Positions 26,401-34,682 of a DNA stretch of 64,000 nt are shown in pieces. The stretch is taken from the NCBI RefSeq assembly GCF_002159175.1, contig NZ_NFGZ01000011.1, forward strand, positions 40,022 to 104,021, written 5' to 3'. How positions within the stretch are numbered: the first letter of the stretch is position 1; each line of letters starts with the position of its first letter. The notes under the pieces were generated by a model that was not told where the DNA came from, ran no database searches, and saw only the letters and a list, made by a program, of their open reading frames with translations. The stretch comes from Flavonifractor sp. An92 (GTDB lineage Bacteria; Bacillota; Clostridia; Oscillospirales; Oscillospiraceae). Both the position numbers and the translations under genes were made by a program.

Positions 26401-27660
26401 GACCTCGATGGTCAGGGCGCTGCCGGGCAGGCCGCTGCGGCGCAGGGAGGCCAGCACCTGGGTGACGATGTCCTCCTCCTGGAGCTGGGCGAAGGACATG
26501 TTGACGCTGATGTGGAAATCCGGCTGCAGGCGGCGCCAGAGCCGGCACTGGTCCAGGGCGGTGTCCAGCACCCAGAGGCCCACGGGACAGACCAGCTTGG
26601 TCTGCTCCAGGATGGGGATGAACTCCGCCGGAGAGATGGGACCCCGCCGGGGCGAGGAGTAGCGCAGCAGCGCCTCGGCCCCATACAGGCGGTAGGAGTT
26701 GGAGTGGATCTGGGGCTGATAGCACAGGGAAAAGCCGGAAAAACCGGACTTGATGCTGGTTTGCAGGTCCTCCTTCAGCTCCATGGCCACGATCTCACGC
26801 TCGTAGTCCTCGGCGCAGAAGAAGCGGAGCATATTCTTACCCTGGGCCTTGGCGTGGTCCAGGGAGGTCTCGGCGTACTGGTAGAGGGTGCAGGCGTCCA
26901 GGGCGGGGTACTCCCGGAAGGGGACACATCCGCCGGAGAGGGTACACAGCCCCTCCAGCCGCCGCTGGGTCTGGTGAAAAATGGCCCGCACATCGTCGGC
27001 GGAGGCCTGGGGGCAGGTGACGGCGAAGCAGTCGCCGTTGAGGCGGTAGATCCGCCGCTCGCCCAGGGTGGCGTCCTCCAGGGCCTCGGCGGCGTGTTTC
27101 AGAATGCCGTCGCCGAAGGCGCGGCCCTTTTTCAGGTTGATGGCCTTCAGGTCGTCCACGCCCACCACCAGCAAAAATCCGTCGGTCTCGTCCCGCTGGA
27201 TCTGCTGCAGCTCCTCCTTCAGGCTCTCCATATTGAACGCGCCGGTGAAGTGGTCGGCCTTGTTGCGCAGCGCGCTGTCTGAGAGACGGCCCACCATCCA
27301 CTGGGGCTCCCCGCGGTCACTGTAATGGATCTTGCCCCGGCTGTTGATCCACAGCAGCTCTCCAGCCTTGCTGAGCACCCGGTAATCCACGTTGTGCAGG
27401 ACCAGCTGCCCGGACAGGACCAGCTGATAGACCTCCTGCAGCTTGGGCAGGTCCCGGGGGTGGACCAGGCGCTTCCAATCCGCCACCGTGCAGTATTCCC
27501 GGTCCGCCGGCAGCACGTCATAGTGGGCCCGGATGTTGCTGGAGAAGTAGATGCGCAGGGTGGAGAAGTCCAGATAGAAGTAGTAATCATTGGAACTCTC
27601 GCTGAGAAAATCCCAGAAGCTCCGGTAGATATTCAGAGGGTTTTGTGCGGTCAGATCCAT
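23401..27660 (-). CDS. Multidomain cyclic-di-GMP protein: PAS-GGDEF-EAL-PAS-GAF-PAS-GGDEF
   Basis: A 1419-residue soluble protein starting MDLTAQNPLNIYRSFWDFLS. Approximate order: PAS (20-130); a GGDEF domain with degenerate motif RLNGDCFAV (135-290); an EAL domain (300-550) with the full catalytic set GAEALLRY, EVTES, VDDFGTGYSSL, KIDRCFV, CEGIETEEE; PAS-like (590-700); GAF-like (720-870); further PAS-like modules (880-1240); and a C-terminal GGDEF (1255-1415) with intact GRMGGDEFLVFI. The EAL part should break down cyclic-di-GMP and the last GGDEF make it. No membrane helix is seen. It is a single transcription unit. The ATG at 27660 has only a weak ribosome site. Confidence 0.92.
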   Translation of the reverse strand: MDLTAQNPLNIYRSFWDFLSESSNDYYFYLDFSTLRIYFSSNIRAHYDVLPADREYCTVADWKRLVHPRDLPKLQEVYQLVLSGQLVLHNVDYRVLSKAGELLWINSRGKIHYSDRGEPQWMVGRLSDSALRNKADHFTGAFNMESLKEELQQIQRDETDGFLLVVGVDDLKAINLKKGRAFGDGILKHAAEALEDATLGERRIYRLNGDCFAVTCPQASADDVRAIFHQTQRRLEGLCTLSGGCVPFREYPALDACTLYQYAETSLDHAKAQGKNMLRFFCAEDYEREIVAMELKEDLQTSIKSGFSGFSLCYQPQIHSNSYRLYGAEALLRYSSPRRGPISPAEFIPILEQTKLVCPVGLWVLDTALDQCRLWRRLQPDFHISVNMSFAQLQEEDIVTQVLASLRRSGLPGSALTIEVTESMQLLDYQAANTIFRQWKNHGIEIAVDDFGTGYSSLGRLKEMEIDEIKIDRCFVRQIQHSAYNYRLLSNMLELADSCQIRVCCEGIETEEELTTLEELQPALLQGFLFSRPCPPSELEERYFQPESPLYQSRVQAEEDYRRRVHPLPIPPSVSWSENEIARLLLEAENDIFYISDMDTYELYYLNPAGQKLFGVRDYHGRKCYKVLQGLDEPCPFCTNPMLRQDDFYIWEQENDYCGRHFLLKDKVVYYQNKRLRMEVALDITKREFISQSAQAKLDFAAQIVGYVDTLSEHTDFREAVDQVLASVGEFYKADRAYLFEPTPDRSGYWDNTFEWCSERVTSQMDHLQQLPPRLLARWMSLFQQDQSVVLLNLEPLRQSDPDEWRVLSRQGIRRLIAVPIRDKGQLLGFLGVDNPRHAIQDDAQVRVLSAFLLHRIRQERNEKRYQQLLRTNFCDVFDTLNLGLWVIRLSQDRTQQEMLANDTMHRVLGLSDTPTPQACYQFWYSRINEGYYHYVNQSLEQMIESGRTVQLEYTWRHPTRGEVLVRCTGIRMPDEHGMICLKGYHRIISDIEQPQYLPSSCVRDIFEYNELNRSIFFHTGRVLLLGEDTHETNFPQCWIDSGIVHPHFVSEFRAAFSRLRSKEHSTHLELLLKSKSGTYEWFKLTVQHLSQEQKDLDTVIILLEPAGMERVMELEYMRMRRFYQALLSEAIAYAEVDLESGQLKSVGGLWHIYQQDYRLHSQHFIDLLQQKLAKFLPPEELDFLKRYRDPACWDEMFERQETSSRFCYRRLVGESLRWVEFTIYLFREEITRNVYALIYLKDINAEKEREFAQAEAASRDPLTNIYNRAAFQREMSRCISSAPGPCGTLMLLDIDNFKAINDRSGHLEGDRALKTVADLLLSAFRKQDIVGRMGGDEFLVFIQGDFPRPRLEERLRMLLETLQSVPGMTLSGSIGLTRVYGGNSFDYSHVLGQADTALYHSKRSGKNRFCFFEDLPGE

Positions 27661-27760
27661 GGATATTCCAACTTTCGATGTTCTTCCGCCGGGGCGGGAT
27701 GAGTGGATTATATCACAGAACAGTGCCGCAATACAAATCCATTCTGGGGCAAACAAAAAG

Positions 27761-27790
27761 GCCGGCGTTCCCTTTTGGGGGAACGCCGGC
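27761..27790 (-). terminator. Terminator of the pst-pho operon
   Basis: A 12-bp perfect stem (27761-27772 with 27779-27790) followed on the minus strand by CTTTTTGTTT, nine bases after the phoR stop. Confidence 0.88.
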
Positions 27791-27799
27791 GCAGGGCGG

Positions 27800-29527
27800 T
27801 CAGGCGCGGGGGAGGGTGATGCGGAAGGTGCTGCCCTGGTCCACCTGGCTGTCCACCTGGATGCGGCCGCCGTAGAGGGCCACGATGTGCTTGACGATGG
27901 CCAGACCCAGCCCGGTGCCGCCGGCCTTGCGGGCGCGGCCCGGGTCCACCCGGTAGAAGCGCTCGAAGATGCGGGGGAGGGCTTCCGGCGGGATGCCGAT
28001 GCCGGTGTCGGCCACGGTGAGGACGGCATGGTCGCCCTCACAGGCGGTGGTGACGGTGACGCTTCCGCCGGGGCGGTTGTATTTGAGCCCGTTCTCGGCC
28101 AGGTTGAGGATGACCTCCCGGAGCCGGTCGGGGGAGATGGCGGCGGTACACTCCTCACCGGAGACGGTGATGGTGACCTGCTGCTCCCCGGCCTTCAGCT
28201 CCAAAAGACCGGCGACCTCCTGGGCGGTGGCCAGCAGCGGGGCGGAGGCGCCCTCCTGGTCGATGGCCACCGAGTCCAGCTCGGAGATTTTGAGAATGTC
28301 GTTGATGAGGGCGATGAGCCGGTCCACCTCCACCCCGATGAGGGAGGAGAAGCGCTTCTGGTCGGCCGGCTCGGTGACCATGCCGGAGGAGAGCATATCG
28401 GCAAAGCCCTTGATGGAGGTGAGGGGGGTCTTGAGCTCGTGGGAGACGTTGGCGGTGAAGTCGTTGCGGATGTGCTCGGCCCGCTTGAGCTCGGTGACGT
28501 CGGACAGGAGGATGGAGGTGCCCACCCGCTGCCCCTCGTACTGCTGCCCCGACACGGGGGAGAGGAAGAAGCGCAGGCTGCGCCCGGGCAGGGGCAGGTC
28601 GTCCACATCCAGGACCACCTGGGTCTTTTGGCTGTGGCACTGTTCCAAGGCCTCCCGGAGGCGGCGGCTGCGGGTGTGGATCAGCAGGCCCGACAGGTCG
28701 CTGGAGTCCTCCGGCACGCCGAAGAGCTCCCGGGCGGCCCGGTTGGAGGCCAGCAGCCCGCCCTTCTCGTCCAGGAGGAGGAAGCCCTCGTCCATGCAGT
28801 CCAGGATCAGGTTGACCTTGTCCCGCTCACTGGTCAGGCTCTGGATGGAGTCGCCCAGGCGCTCCACCAGCTTGTCGATGTAGCGCAGGATGGGCCGCAG
28901 CTCGTCGTCGCTGCGGTAGGCGTCCAGACTGGTGGGGGCGGACCCGGCCAGCACGCTGGACAGGGCGTCGCTCACCGCGCCCAGAGGGGCCACGGCCCGC
29001 TGGGCCATCCGGCGGGAGAGGGCCAGGACCAGCAGCAGGGCCACCACCGACGCGGCCAGCAGGCCGGCGGCGCCCCGCCAGACCAGGCTGTCGATGGAGG
29101 ACAGGGGCATGGAGGCCCGGCCGATCATGCCGTCGGTGAAGCGCTTGGCCACATAGAGCATGGGCACGCCCACCGTGTCGGAGGCGCGGGTGTCCTCGCC
29201 CCAGCCGGTGGCCAGGGCGGAGGCCACCTCAGGACGGCTGGCGTGGTTCTCCAGGCTGTCGGCGTCGGCGTCGGTGTCCACCAGAACGGTGCCGTCGGTG
29301 TCGATGATGGTCAGGCGCTTGTCCGGGGCGGCCTGCCGGAACTGCTCGGCGGCGGCCTGGGCGTTGGTGATCTGGCTCTGGCTGTCCATGAGGATCAGCA
29401 GTTCCTTCAGACTCTCCAGAGAATCGTCCCGCTCCTGGTTGAAGAGAAACCACACGCCCATGGCGTTGGACACCAGCAGAGCGACCAGGACGATGAGGAA
29501 GGTGGTGGCGGTCAGACGTTTTTTCAT
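27800..29527 (-). CDS. phoR: Phosphate regulon sensor histidine kinase PhoR-like
   Basis: A 575-residue kinase. A membrane helix at residues 8-28, an extracytoplasmic sensor (30-150), a second helix (151-171), HAMP-like linker, PAS domain (235-345), then the phospho-acceptor NVSHELKTPLTS with His363, N box NLAENGLKYN, G1 ADTGIGIP (506-513) and G2 GGTGLGLAIVKH. It should autophosphorylate and signal to the PhoB-like regulator encoded 15 bases upstream. The context after pstSCAB-phoU supports control of phosphate starvation genes. Confidence 0.93.
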   Translation of the reverse strand: MKKRLTATTFLIVLVALLVSNAMGVWFLFNQERDDSLESLKELLILMDSQSQITNAQAAAEQFRQAAPDKRLTIIDTDGTVLVDTDADADSLENHASRPEVASALATGWGEDTRASDTVGVPMLYVAKRFTDGMIGRASMPLSSIDSLVWRGAAGLLAASVVALLLVLALSRRMAQRAVAPLGAVSDALSSVLAGSAPTSLDAYRSDDELRPILRYIDKLVERLGDSIQSLTSERDKVNLILDCMDEGFLLLDEKGGLLASNRAARELFGVPEDSSDLSGLLIHTRSRRLREALEQCHSQKTQVVLDVDDLPLPGRSLRFFLSPVSGQQYEGQRVGTSILLSDVTELKRAEHIRNDFTANVSHELKTPLTSIKGFADMLSSGMVTEPADQKRFSSLIGVEVDRLIALINDILKISELDSVAIDQEGASAPLLATAQEVAGLLELKAGEQQVTITVSGEECTAAISPDRLREVILNLAENGLKYNRPGGSVTVTTACEGDHAVLTVADTGIGIPPEALPRIFERFYRVDPGRARKAGGTGLGLAIVKHIVALYGGRIQVDSQVDQGSTFRITLPRA

Positions 29528-29542
29528 AGGCGGATACGCTCC

Positions 29543-30211
29543 TCAGTCGATCTTATAGCCCACGCCCCGGACGGTGGAGATGAGCCCGTCGCCCAGCTTC
29601 TGGCGCAGGGATTTGATATGCATGTCCACCGTGCGGGTCTCGCCGGTGAAGTCGTAGTCCCAGACCGTGTGGAGGATCTCATCCCGGGTGAGCACCGCGC
29701 CCCGCCGGGAGACCAGCAGGCGCAGCAGCTCGAATTCCTTATAAGTCAGCTCCACCGGAACGCCGGCGCGGCGGACGGTGCGGGCGGCGGGGTCGATCTC
29801 CAGCTCGCCGCAGCGAAGCAGGCCGTCCTCCCGCCGGTGGGTGCGGCGGAGCACGGCCTTGATGCGGGCCTGCAGCTCCATCAGGCCGAAGGGCTTCACG
29901 ACATAGTCGTCCGCACCGTTTTCCAGGCCGGTGACCCGGTCCATCTCGGCGGTGCGGGCGGTGAGCATGATGACGGGGACCTCGGCGGTGTCCCGGCCGG
30001 CGCGCAGGCGGCGCAGGAGCTCCAGTCCGTCCATGCCGGGCAGCATGATGTCCAGCAGATAGATCACAGGGGGCGTGAGACCGGCCTCGGCGGCGAAAAA
30101 CTCCTCGGCGGACTCATACACCCGGGCGTCGTACCCGGTGGACTGAAAGTAATAGCGGAGCATTTCGCGGATGCTGCTGTCATCCTCTACGATGACGATG
30201 GCATTGGACAT
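29543..30211 (-). CDS. phoB: Phosphate regulon response regulator PhoB/PhoP-like
   Basis: A 222-residue OmpR-type regulator. Receiver domain with acidic pair ED-D (10-11), phospho-acceptor Asp54 (YLLDIMLPGMDG), Thr84 and Lys106 (VVKPFG). The C-terminal winged helix (130-222) contains ELTYKEFELLRLL and RTVDMHIKSLRQKL. It should bind the TTTACA repeats upstream of pstS. The ATG at 30211 follows AGGAGG. Confidence 0.94.
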   Translation of the reverse strand: MSNAIVIVEDDSSIREMLRYYFQSTGYDARVYESAEEFFAAEAGLTPPVIYLLDIMLPGMDGLELLRRLRAGRDTAEVPVIMLTARTAEMDRVTGLENGADDYVVKPFGLMELQARIKAVLRRTHRREDGLLRCGELEIDPAARTVRRAGVPVELTYKEFELLRLLVSRRGAVLTRDEILHTVWDYDFTGETRTVDMHIKSLRQKLGDGLISTVRGVGYKID

Positions 30212-30225
30212 GGGGGCTTCCTCCT

Positions 30226-30876
30226 TTAGGTGGGTGTGGCCAGGGTGCCGGTGACGCAGTAGATGGCCCACTGGGCGATGTTCACCGCGTGGTCGGCGAT
30301 GCGCTCCAGGTACTTGGCGATGATGATGAGGTCGATGGCCTGGTCGGCGCTCTCGCGGTTGTTGACGATGAGCTCCACCAGCTCGTTCTTCTCGGCCCGG
30401 AAGAGCTCATCCACCTCGTCGTCCAGACCGATGACCTCCGCCGCGGCGCCCTGGTCCCGGTTGACGTAGGCAAAGATGGCCCGCTTGACCATGAAGCCGG
30501 CCTTCTGGCTCATGGTGCGGATGTGGGTCAGGTCGCTGCCGGCCTGGTTCTGGGCCAGGAGCAGGGAGATCTCGGCGATGTTGGCGCACTGGTCGCCGAT
30601 GCGCTGCAAGTCGGTGACCATCTTCAGCGCCGCCGAAATGGTGCGCAGGTCCCGGGCCACAGGCTGCTGCTGGAGCAGCAGGCGCAGGCAGCGGTTCTCG
30701 ATGGAGCGCTCCATCTGATCCATGGTGTGGGTGAGGTCGATGGCCTGATGGGCCTGACGGCGGTCGGGGGATGCCAGGGAAGAGGTGACCAGGTCGATGG
30801 CGTCCTCAGCGGCCGCGGCCATGTCGATCATCTCAGTCCCCAGCTCATGAAGCTCGGAATCAAAGGTTTTTCTCAT
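30226..30876 (-). CDS. phoU: Phosphate transport regulator PhoU
   Basis: A 216-residue, all-helical, two-repeat PhoU protein starting MRKTFDSELHELGTEMIDMA. Repeats contain IENRCLRLLLQQQPVARDLRT and DEVDELFRAEKNELVELIVN, with metal-binding acidic residues. PhoU links the Pst transporter to the PhoR kinase and dampens signalling when phosphate is plentiful. It sits between pstB and phoB, as expected. Confidence 0.95.
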   Translation of the reverse strand: MRKTFDSELHELGTEMIDMAAAAEDAIDLVTSSLASPDRRQAHQAIDLTHTMDQMERSIENRCLRLLLQQQPVARDLRTISAALKMVTDLQRIGDQCANIAEISLLLAQNQAGSDLTHIRTMSQKAGFMVKRAIFAYVNRDQGAAAEVIGLDDEVDELFRAEKNELVELIVNNRESADQAIDLIIIAKYLERIADHAVNIAQWAIYCVTGTLATPT

Positions 30877-30891
30877 ATTGGCCTCCTTGTG

Positions 30892-31653
30892 TTATCCGAA
30901 GCGGCCGGTGATGTAATCCTCGGTCCGCTTGTCCTTGGGCATGGAGAAGAGCTGGGTGGTGTCGCCGAACTCGATGAGCTCGCCCAGCAGGAAAAAGGCG
31001 CACTTATCGGACACACGGGTGGCCTGCTGCATGTTGTGGGTGACCATGATGATAGTGTAATCCTTTTTCAGTTCCACCGCAAGCTCTTCGATCTTGGAGG
31101 TGGAGATGGGGTCCAGAGCGGAGGTGGCCTCGTCCATGAGGAGGACGTCGGGCTTCACGGCCAGGGCGCGGGCGATGCACAGGCGCTGCTGCTGGCCGCC
31201 GGAGAGGCCCAGGGCGGACTTTTTGAGGCGGTCCTTCACCTCGTCCCAGATGGCGGCGCCCCGGAGGGACTCCTCCACGATGTCGTCCAGCTGGCTCTTG
31301 TTGCGGATGCCGTGGGTGCGGGGGCCGTAGGCGATGTTGTCATAGATGGACATGGGGAAGGGATTGGCCTTCTGGAACACCATGCCGATCTGCTTGCGCA
31401 GCCAGGTCACATCGAGGCCGGGGGCGTAGATGTCCTGCTCCCGGTAACGGAGGGAGCCGGTGATCTTCACGCCGGGGATCAGGTCGTTCATGCGGTTGAT
31501 GGTCCGCAGGAAGGTAGATTTGCCGCAGCCGGAGGGGCCGATGAGGGCGGTGATGCACCGCTCGGGGATCTCCATGTTGATGGACTTCAGGGCACGGTTC
31601 TCGCCGTAATAGAGGTCCAGATTCTCCGCTTTGATGATCGTTTTCTCGTTCAT
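30892..31653 (-). CDS. pstB: Phosphate ABC transporter ATP-binding protein PstB
   Basis: A 253-residue PstB starting [20 protein letters not shown]. Walker [10 protein letters not shown], the PstB-specific [19 protein letters not shown], signature [15 protein letters not shown], Walker [16 protein letters not shown] at 31665 is an alternative start four codons earlier. It powers PstAC. Confidence 0.96.
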   Translation of the reverse strand: MNEKTIIKAENLDLYYGENRALKSINMEIPERCITALIGPSGCGKSTFLRTINRMNDLIPGVKITGSLRYREQDIYAPGLDVTWLRKQIGMVFQKANPFPMSIYDNIAYGPRTHGIRNKSQLDDIVEESLRGAAIWDEVKDRLKKSALGLSGGQQQRLCIARALAVKPDVLLMDEATSALDPISTSKIEELAVELKKDYTIIMVTHNMQQATRVSDKCAFFLLGELIEFGDTTQLFSMPKDKRTEDYITGRFG

Positions 31654-31668
31654 ATCCCAATTCACCTT

Positions 31669-32574
31669 TTATTTCTTTCTCAGACGCTTGCCCACCAGCT
31701 TGGCGGCCAGGTTGATGATCAGCGTGATGGCCAGCAGCACCACAGCCACCGAGAAGGCCAGGTCGAACTGGGCGCGCTCTTTGGCGTAGACGTACAGGGC
31801 CACGGTGAGGGTGGCGCCGGAGCTGTCCACCAGACCGCCGCTGCTGAAGAAGTTCTGAAGGGTGGTGCCCATACCGGCGGTGAACATGAGCACCGCCGAC
31901 TCGCCCACGATGCGGCCGATGGCCAGGATGCACCCGGTGACGATACCGTCGATGGAGCCGGGGAGGACGATGGTACGGATCATATGCCACTTGCCCGCGC
32001 CCAGACCCAGTGCGCCCTCCCGGTAGCCCTGGGGCACGGTCTTGAGGGACTCCTGGGTGGTGCGGATGATGGTGGGGAGGGTCATGATGACCAGGGTGAG
32101 CGCGCCGGCCAGCAGGGTCTTGCCCAGGCCCAGCACCTGGCAGAACACCAGCATGCCCACCAGGGCGTAGAGGATGGAGGGGATGCCGGCCAGGGTCTCG
32201 GTGGCAAACTCAATGGCGGAGACCAGCTTGTGGTTGGTGGCGTACTCGGTGAGGTAGATGGCCGCGCCAACGCCCAGGGGCAGGACGAAGATCAGGGTCA
32301 CCACGATGACGTAGATGGTGTTCTGAATGGCGGGCAGGATGCCGTCGGTGCCCCGCAGCACGCTCTCCTGGCTGGTGAGGAACTCCAGGTTCAGCGTGGG
32401 GAGACCGCGGTAGAGGATGTAGCCGATGAGGAAGAGGAGAAGAAGGCAGGTGACGGCGGCCGAGAGGTAGAGCAGGCCCCGCATCACCACATCATAGGTG
32501 CGCCGGCGCATGCTCAGACCCTGGCGGGTCTTGGCGGGCTCGGCCTGCGCCACGTAAGAGATCACATTTGTCAT
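31669..32574 (-). CDS. pstA: Phosphate ABC transporter permease PstA
   Basis: A 301-residue permease with six membrane helices. It contains GVGAAIYLTEYA, ETLAGIPSILYALVGM and the coupling loop QESLKTVPQGYREGALGLGAGKWH-type motif of PstA. The start is three bases after the pstC stop. Confidence 0.95.
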   Translation of the reverse strand: MTNVISYVAQAEPAKTRQGLSMRRRTYDVVMRGLLYLSAAVTCLLLLFLIGYILYRGLPTLNLEFLTSQESVLRGTDGILPAIQNTIYVIVVTLIFVLPLGVGAAIYLTEYATNHKLVSAIEFATETLAGIPSILYALVGMLVFCQVLGLGKTLLAGALTLVIMTLPTIIRTTQESLKTVPQGYREGALGLGAGKWHMIRTIVLPGSIDGIVTGCILAIGRIVGESAVLMFTAGMGTTLQNFFSSGGLVDSSGATLTVALYVYAKERAQFDLAFSVAVVLLAITLIINLAAKLVGKRLRKK

Positions 32575-32577
32575 AGC

Positions 32578-33486
32578 TTAACCCTCCTTGTCCCTCTTGA
32601 GGAACACATTGAGGAATACGTTGATGCACATGATGAACAGGAAGAGCACCAGACCGATGGAGTACAGGGCGTTGCGCTGCAGGGAACCCACGGCGGCGTA
32701 GCTCATCTCGCTGGCGATGGCGGTGGTGAGGAACTTGACGCTGGAGAAGAGGGAGGGCATGTTGGCCACGTTGCCGGCCACCATCAGGATGGCCATGGCC
32801 TCGCCGATGGCGCGGCCCACGCCCAGCACCACGGCTGCGGCGATGCCGCTCTTGGCGGCGGGAGCGGTGACGCGGAAGTAGGTCTCCAGTTCAGTGGCCC
32901 CCAGGGCCAGGCTGGCCTCCTCATACTCCTTGGGCACCGCGCGCAGGGCGGTCTCGGACACCGAGATGATGGAGGGGAGGATCATGACGGCCAGGACGAT
33001 GATGGCGGCCAGCAGGCTGTCGCCGGCGGCCAGGTTGAAGGTCTCCCGGATGGCGGGGAGGAGGACCATCATGCCCACCAGGCCGTAGACCACCGAGGGG
33101 ATACCGGCCAGCAGGTCCACCGCCGGGCGGATGGCGGCGGCCACCTTGGGGGGCGCCACCTTGGCCAGGAACACCGCCATGAAGAAGCCCAGAGGCACGC
33201 CCAGCAGGATGGCGCCGGCGGTGCCGTAGATGGAGGTGAGAATGAAGGGCAGGATACCGTAGGCGGGGTCCGTTTGATCGGTAGAGGCCCAGCGCGTGCC
33301 GAAGAGGAAGTCCACCAGGCCCACTTCCCGGATGGCGGGCAGGCCCGAGATGACGAGATAGACGGTGATCAGCAGGACGAAGGCGATGGCGATGAAGCCG
33401 CAGATCAGGAAGAGGACCTTCATGATCCACTCCAGCGCCTCCTTGGGGGAGAGCTTGCCGCTCCGCCCCGGAATCATTGCTTTCAT
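32578..33486 (-). CDS. pstC: Phosphate ABC transporter permease PstC
   Basis: A 302-residue permease with the PstC signatures GVPLGFFMAVFLA, DLLAGIPSVVYGLVGM and ETALRAVPKEYEEASLALGA. The ATG at 33486 gives MKAMIPGRSGKLSPKEA; GTG at 33507 in frame is possible. A strong stem-loop separates it from pstS. Confidence 0.95.
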   Translation of the reverse strand: MKAMIPGRSGKLSPKEALEWIMKVLFLICGFIAIAFVLLITVYLVISGLPAIREVGLVDFLFGTRWASTDQTDPAYGILPFILTSIYGTAGAILLGVPLGFFMAVFLAKVAPPKVAAAIRPAVDLLAGIPSVVYGLVGMMVLLPAIRETFNLAAGDSLLAAIIVLAVMILPSIISVSETALRAVPKEYEEASLALGATELETYFRVTAPAAKSGIAAAVVLGVGRAIGEAMAILMVAGNVANMPSLFSSVKFLTTAIASEMSYAAVGSLQRNALYSIGLVLFLFIMCINVFLNVFLKRDKEG

Positions 33487-33520
33487 ATCAGAACCAACCT
33501 TTTTCACAAACAGATTTCAA

Positions 33521-33550
33521 AGCAAGTCCCCGGCTTCCCGGGGACTTGCT
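33521..33550 (-). terminator. Stem-loop between pstS and pstC
   Basis: A 13-bp perfect stem (33521-33533 with 33538-33550, four-base loop) in the gap between pstS and pstC. T residues follow only weakly on the minus strand (CTTTGAAATC). This is the place where phosphate operons often carry partial termination or processing to favour PstS. Confidence 0.65.
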
Positions 33551-33574
33551 TTTTCGGTCATTCGGTGATGGAGC

Positions 33575-34450
33575 TTAGCCGTTGGCGGACACAGCGCCGG
33601 CAGCGGCGATGATGTCAGCAGCGTCAGCGCTCATGGCGAAGTCCAGGAAAGCCTGGGCAGCCTCGGACAGCTCAGCGCCCTCCTTGGTGACCATGACGAA
33701 GGGACGCTGGATGGAGTAAGTACCGTCCAGAACAGTGGCCTCGGAGGGAGCCACGCCGCCGACCTTCACGGCCTTCACGGTGTCATTGACCGCGGACAGG
33801 GAGGCATAGCCGATGCCGTTGGGGTTGGAAGCCACGTTGCCGATGACGTCGCCGGTGGAAGAGTACTCGTTGGTGTACTTGCAGGCATCCTCCACGCCCA
33901 CGATCTCCTCGAAGGCGCCGCGGGTGCCGGAGCCGGCCTCACGGCCAAAGACCGCGATCTGGCCGTCCTCGCCGCCCAGCTCAGACCAGTTGGTGATCTC
34001 GCCGGTGAAGATCTGGGCGATCTGCTCCACAGTCAGGTCCTCCACGCCGTTGGCGGGGTTGACCACAACGGCCACGCCGTCCAGAGCCACGATGTTCTCC
34101 ACAGCGCCGTTGCTCTTCTCCTCGTCCTTCAGGGCGCGGGAGGACAGGCCGATGTCGCAGGTGCCGGCGGTGGCGGACTCGATGCCGGTGCCGGAACCGG
34201 TGCCGGAGTAGTTGACGGTCACGTCGGGGTTGGCCTCCATAAAGGCCTCAGCCAGAGCCTTGACCACGCTCTCCATGGAGGTGGAGCCGTCGGTGTTGAC
34301 GGTGCCGCTCAGAGTGGCGGTGTTCTCGGAGGGGGTGGAGCCGCTGTCGCTGGGGTTGGTGGAGGGCTGGGAGGCAGTGCCGCCGCCGCAGCCGGCCAGC
34401 AGGCCGAGACAGAGCACACCGGACAGAACAAGAGTGGAAATGCGTTTCAT
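33575..34450 (-). CDS. pstS: Phosphate-binding lipoprotein PstS
   Basis: A 291-residue lipoprotein: MKRISTLVLSGVLCLGLLAG with lipobox LLAGC (Cys21). The mature part has the PstS phosphate-binding motifs DGSTSMESVVKA, YSGTGSGTGIESA and GREAGSGTRGAFEEI. In-frame ATGs at 34459 and 34471 are alternatives; 34450 fits the GGAGA site best. It captures inorganic phosphate for PstCAB. Confidence 0.96.
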   Translation of the reverse strand: MKRISTLVLSGVLCLGLLAGCGGGTASQPSTNPSDSGSTPSENTATLSGTVNTDGSTSMESVVKALAEAFMEANPDVTVNYSGTGSGTGIESATAGTCDIGLSSRALKDEEKSNGAVENIVALDGVAVVVNPANGVEDLTVEQIAQIFTGEITNWSELGGEDGQIAVFGREAGSGTRGAFEEIVGVEDACKYTNEYSSTGDVIGNVASNPNGIGYASLSAVNDTVKAVKVGGVAPSEATVLDGTYSIQRPFVMVTKEGAELSEAAQAFLDFAMSADAADIIAAAGAVSANG

Positions 34451-34522
34451 GGTCTTCATTCTCCATTTCATTGTAGATTCAAGCGGTTTCTTTTCGCGGT
34501 CCTCTCTCTCAGGACCGTTGCT

Positions 34523-34578
34523 AGTATAGCCGAGGAATTGTAAAGTCGTCTCGCAGAGAAATGTAAAGGATGTGTAAA
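34523..34578 (-). promoter_or_regulatory. Putative Pho-box promoter of pstS
   Basis: On the minus strand TTTACA occurs three times: 34578-34573, 34567-34562 (five bases between) and 34544-34539. A TATACT -10 hexamer lies at 34528-34523. Repeats of TT(A/T)ACA with about five-base spacers are the PhoP/PhoB sites of Gram-positive phosphate genes, and no good -35 box is present, as usual for activated promoters. Confidence 0.65.
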
Positions 34579-34601
34579 GTGTGGAGGCAGAGTGCAAAAA
34601 A

Positions 34602-34675
34602 AGAGCCCGGTCGGGCCACTCTTTACCACAGAATAGACAAAACCTGTGTAAAGAGCAGACCCGGCCGGGCCGGGG
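34602..34675 (-). terminator. Large nested stem-loop after the WYL regulator gene
   Basis: An outer inverted repeat (CCCGGCCGGG near 34663-34673 with its near-complement near 34609-34618) encloses an inner one (CTCTTTAC near 34650 with its complement near 34620). A run of seven T follows on the minus strand. It probably terminates the WYL gene just upstream of the pstS promoter. Confidence 0.65.
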
Positions 34676-34682
34676 AAGGGGA

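Noticed and set aside
23458..27282. Very long open frame on the plus strand opposite the GGDEF/EAL gene
   Set aside because: It is a G/C-rich antisense shadow without domain features; the minus-strand protein has clear motifs.
27659..33612. Long plus-strand open frames opposite phoR, phoB and pst genes
   Set aside because: Low-complexity His/Gly/Gln-rich translations with no family features, caused by third-position G/C in the real genes.
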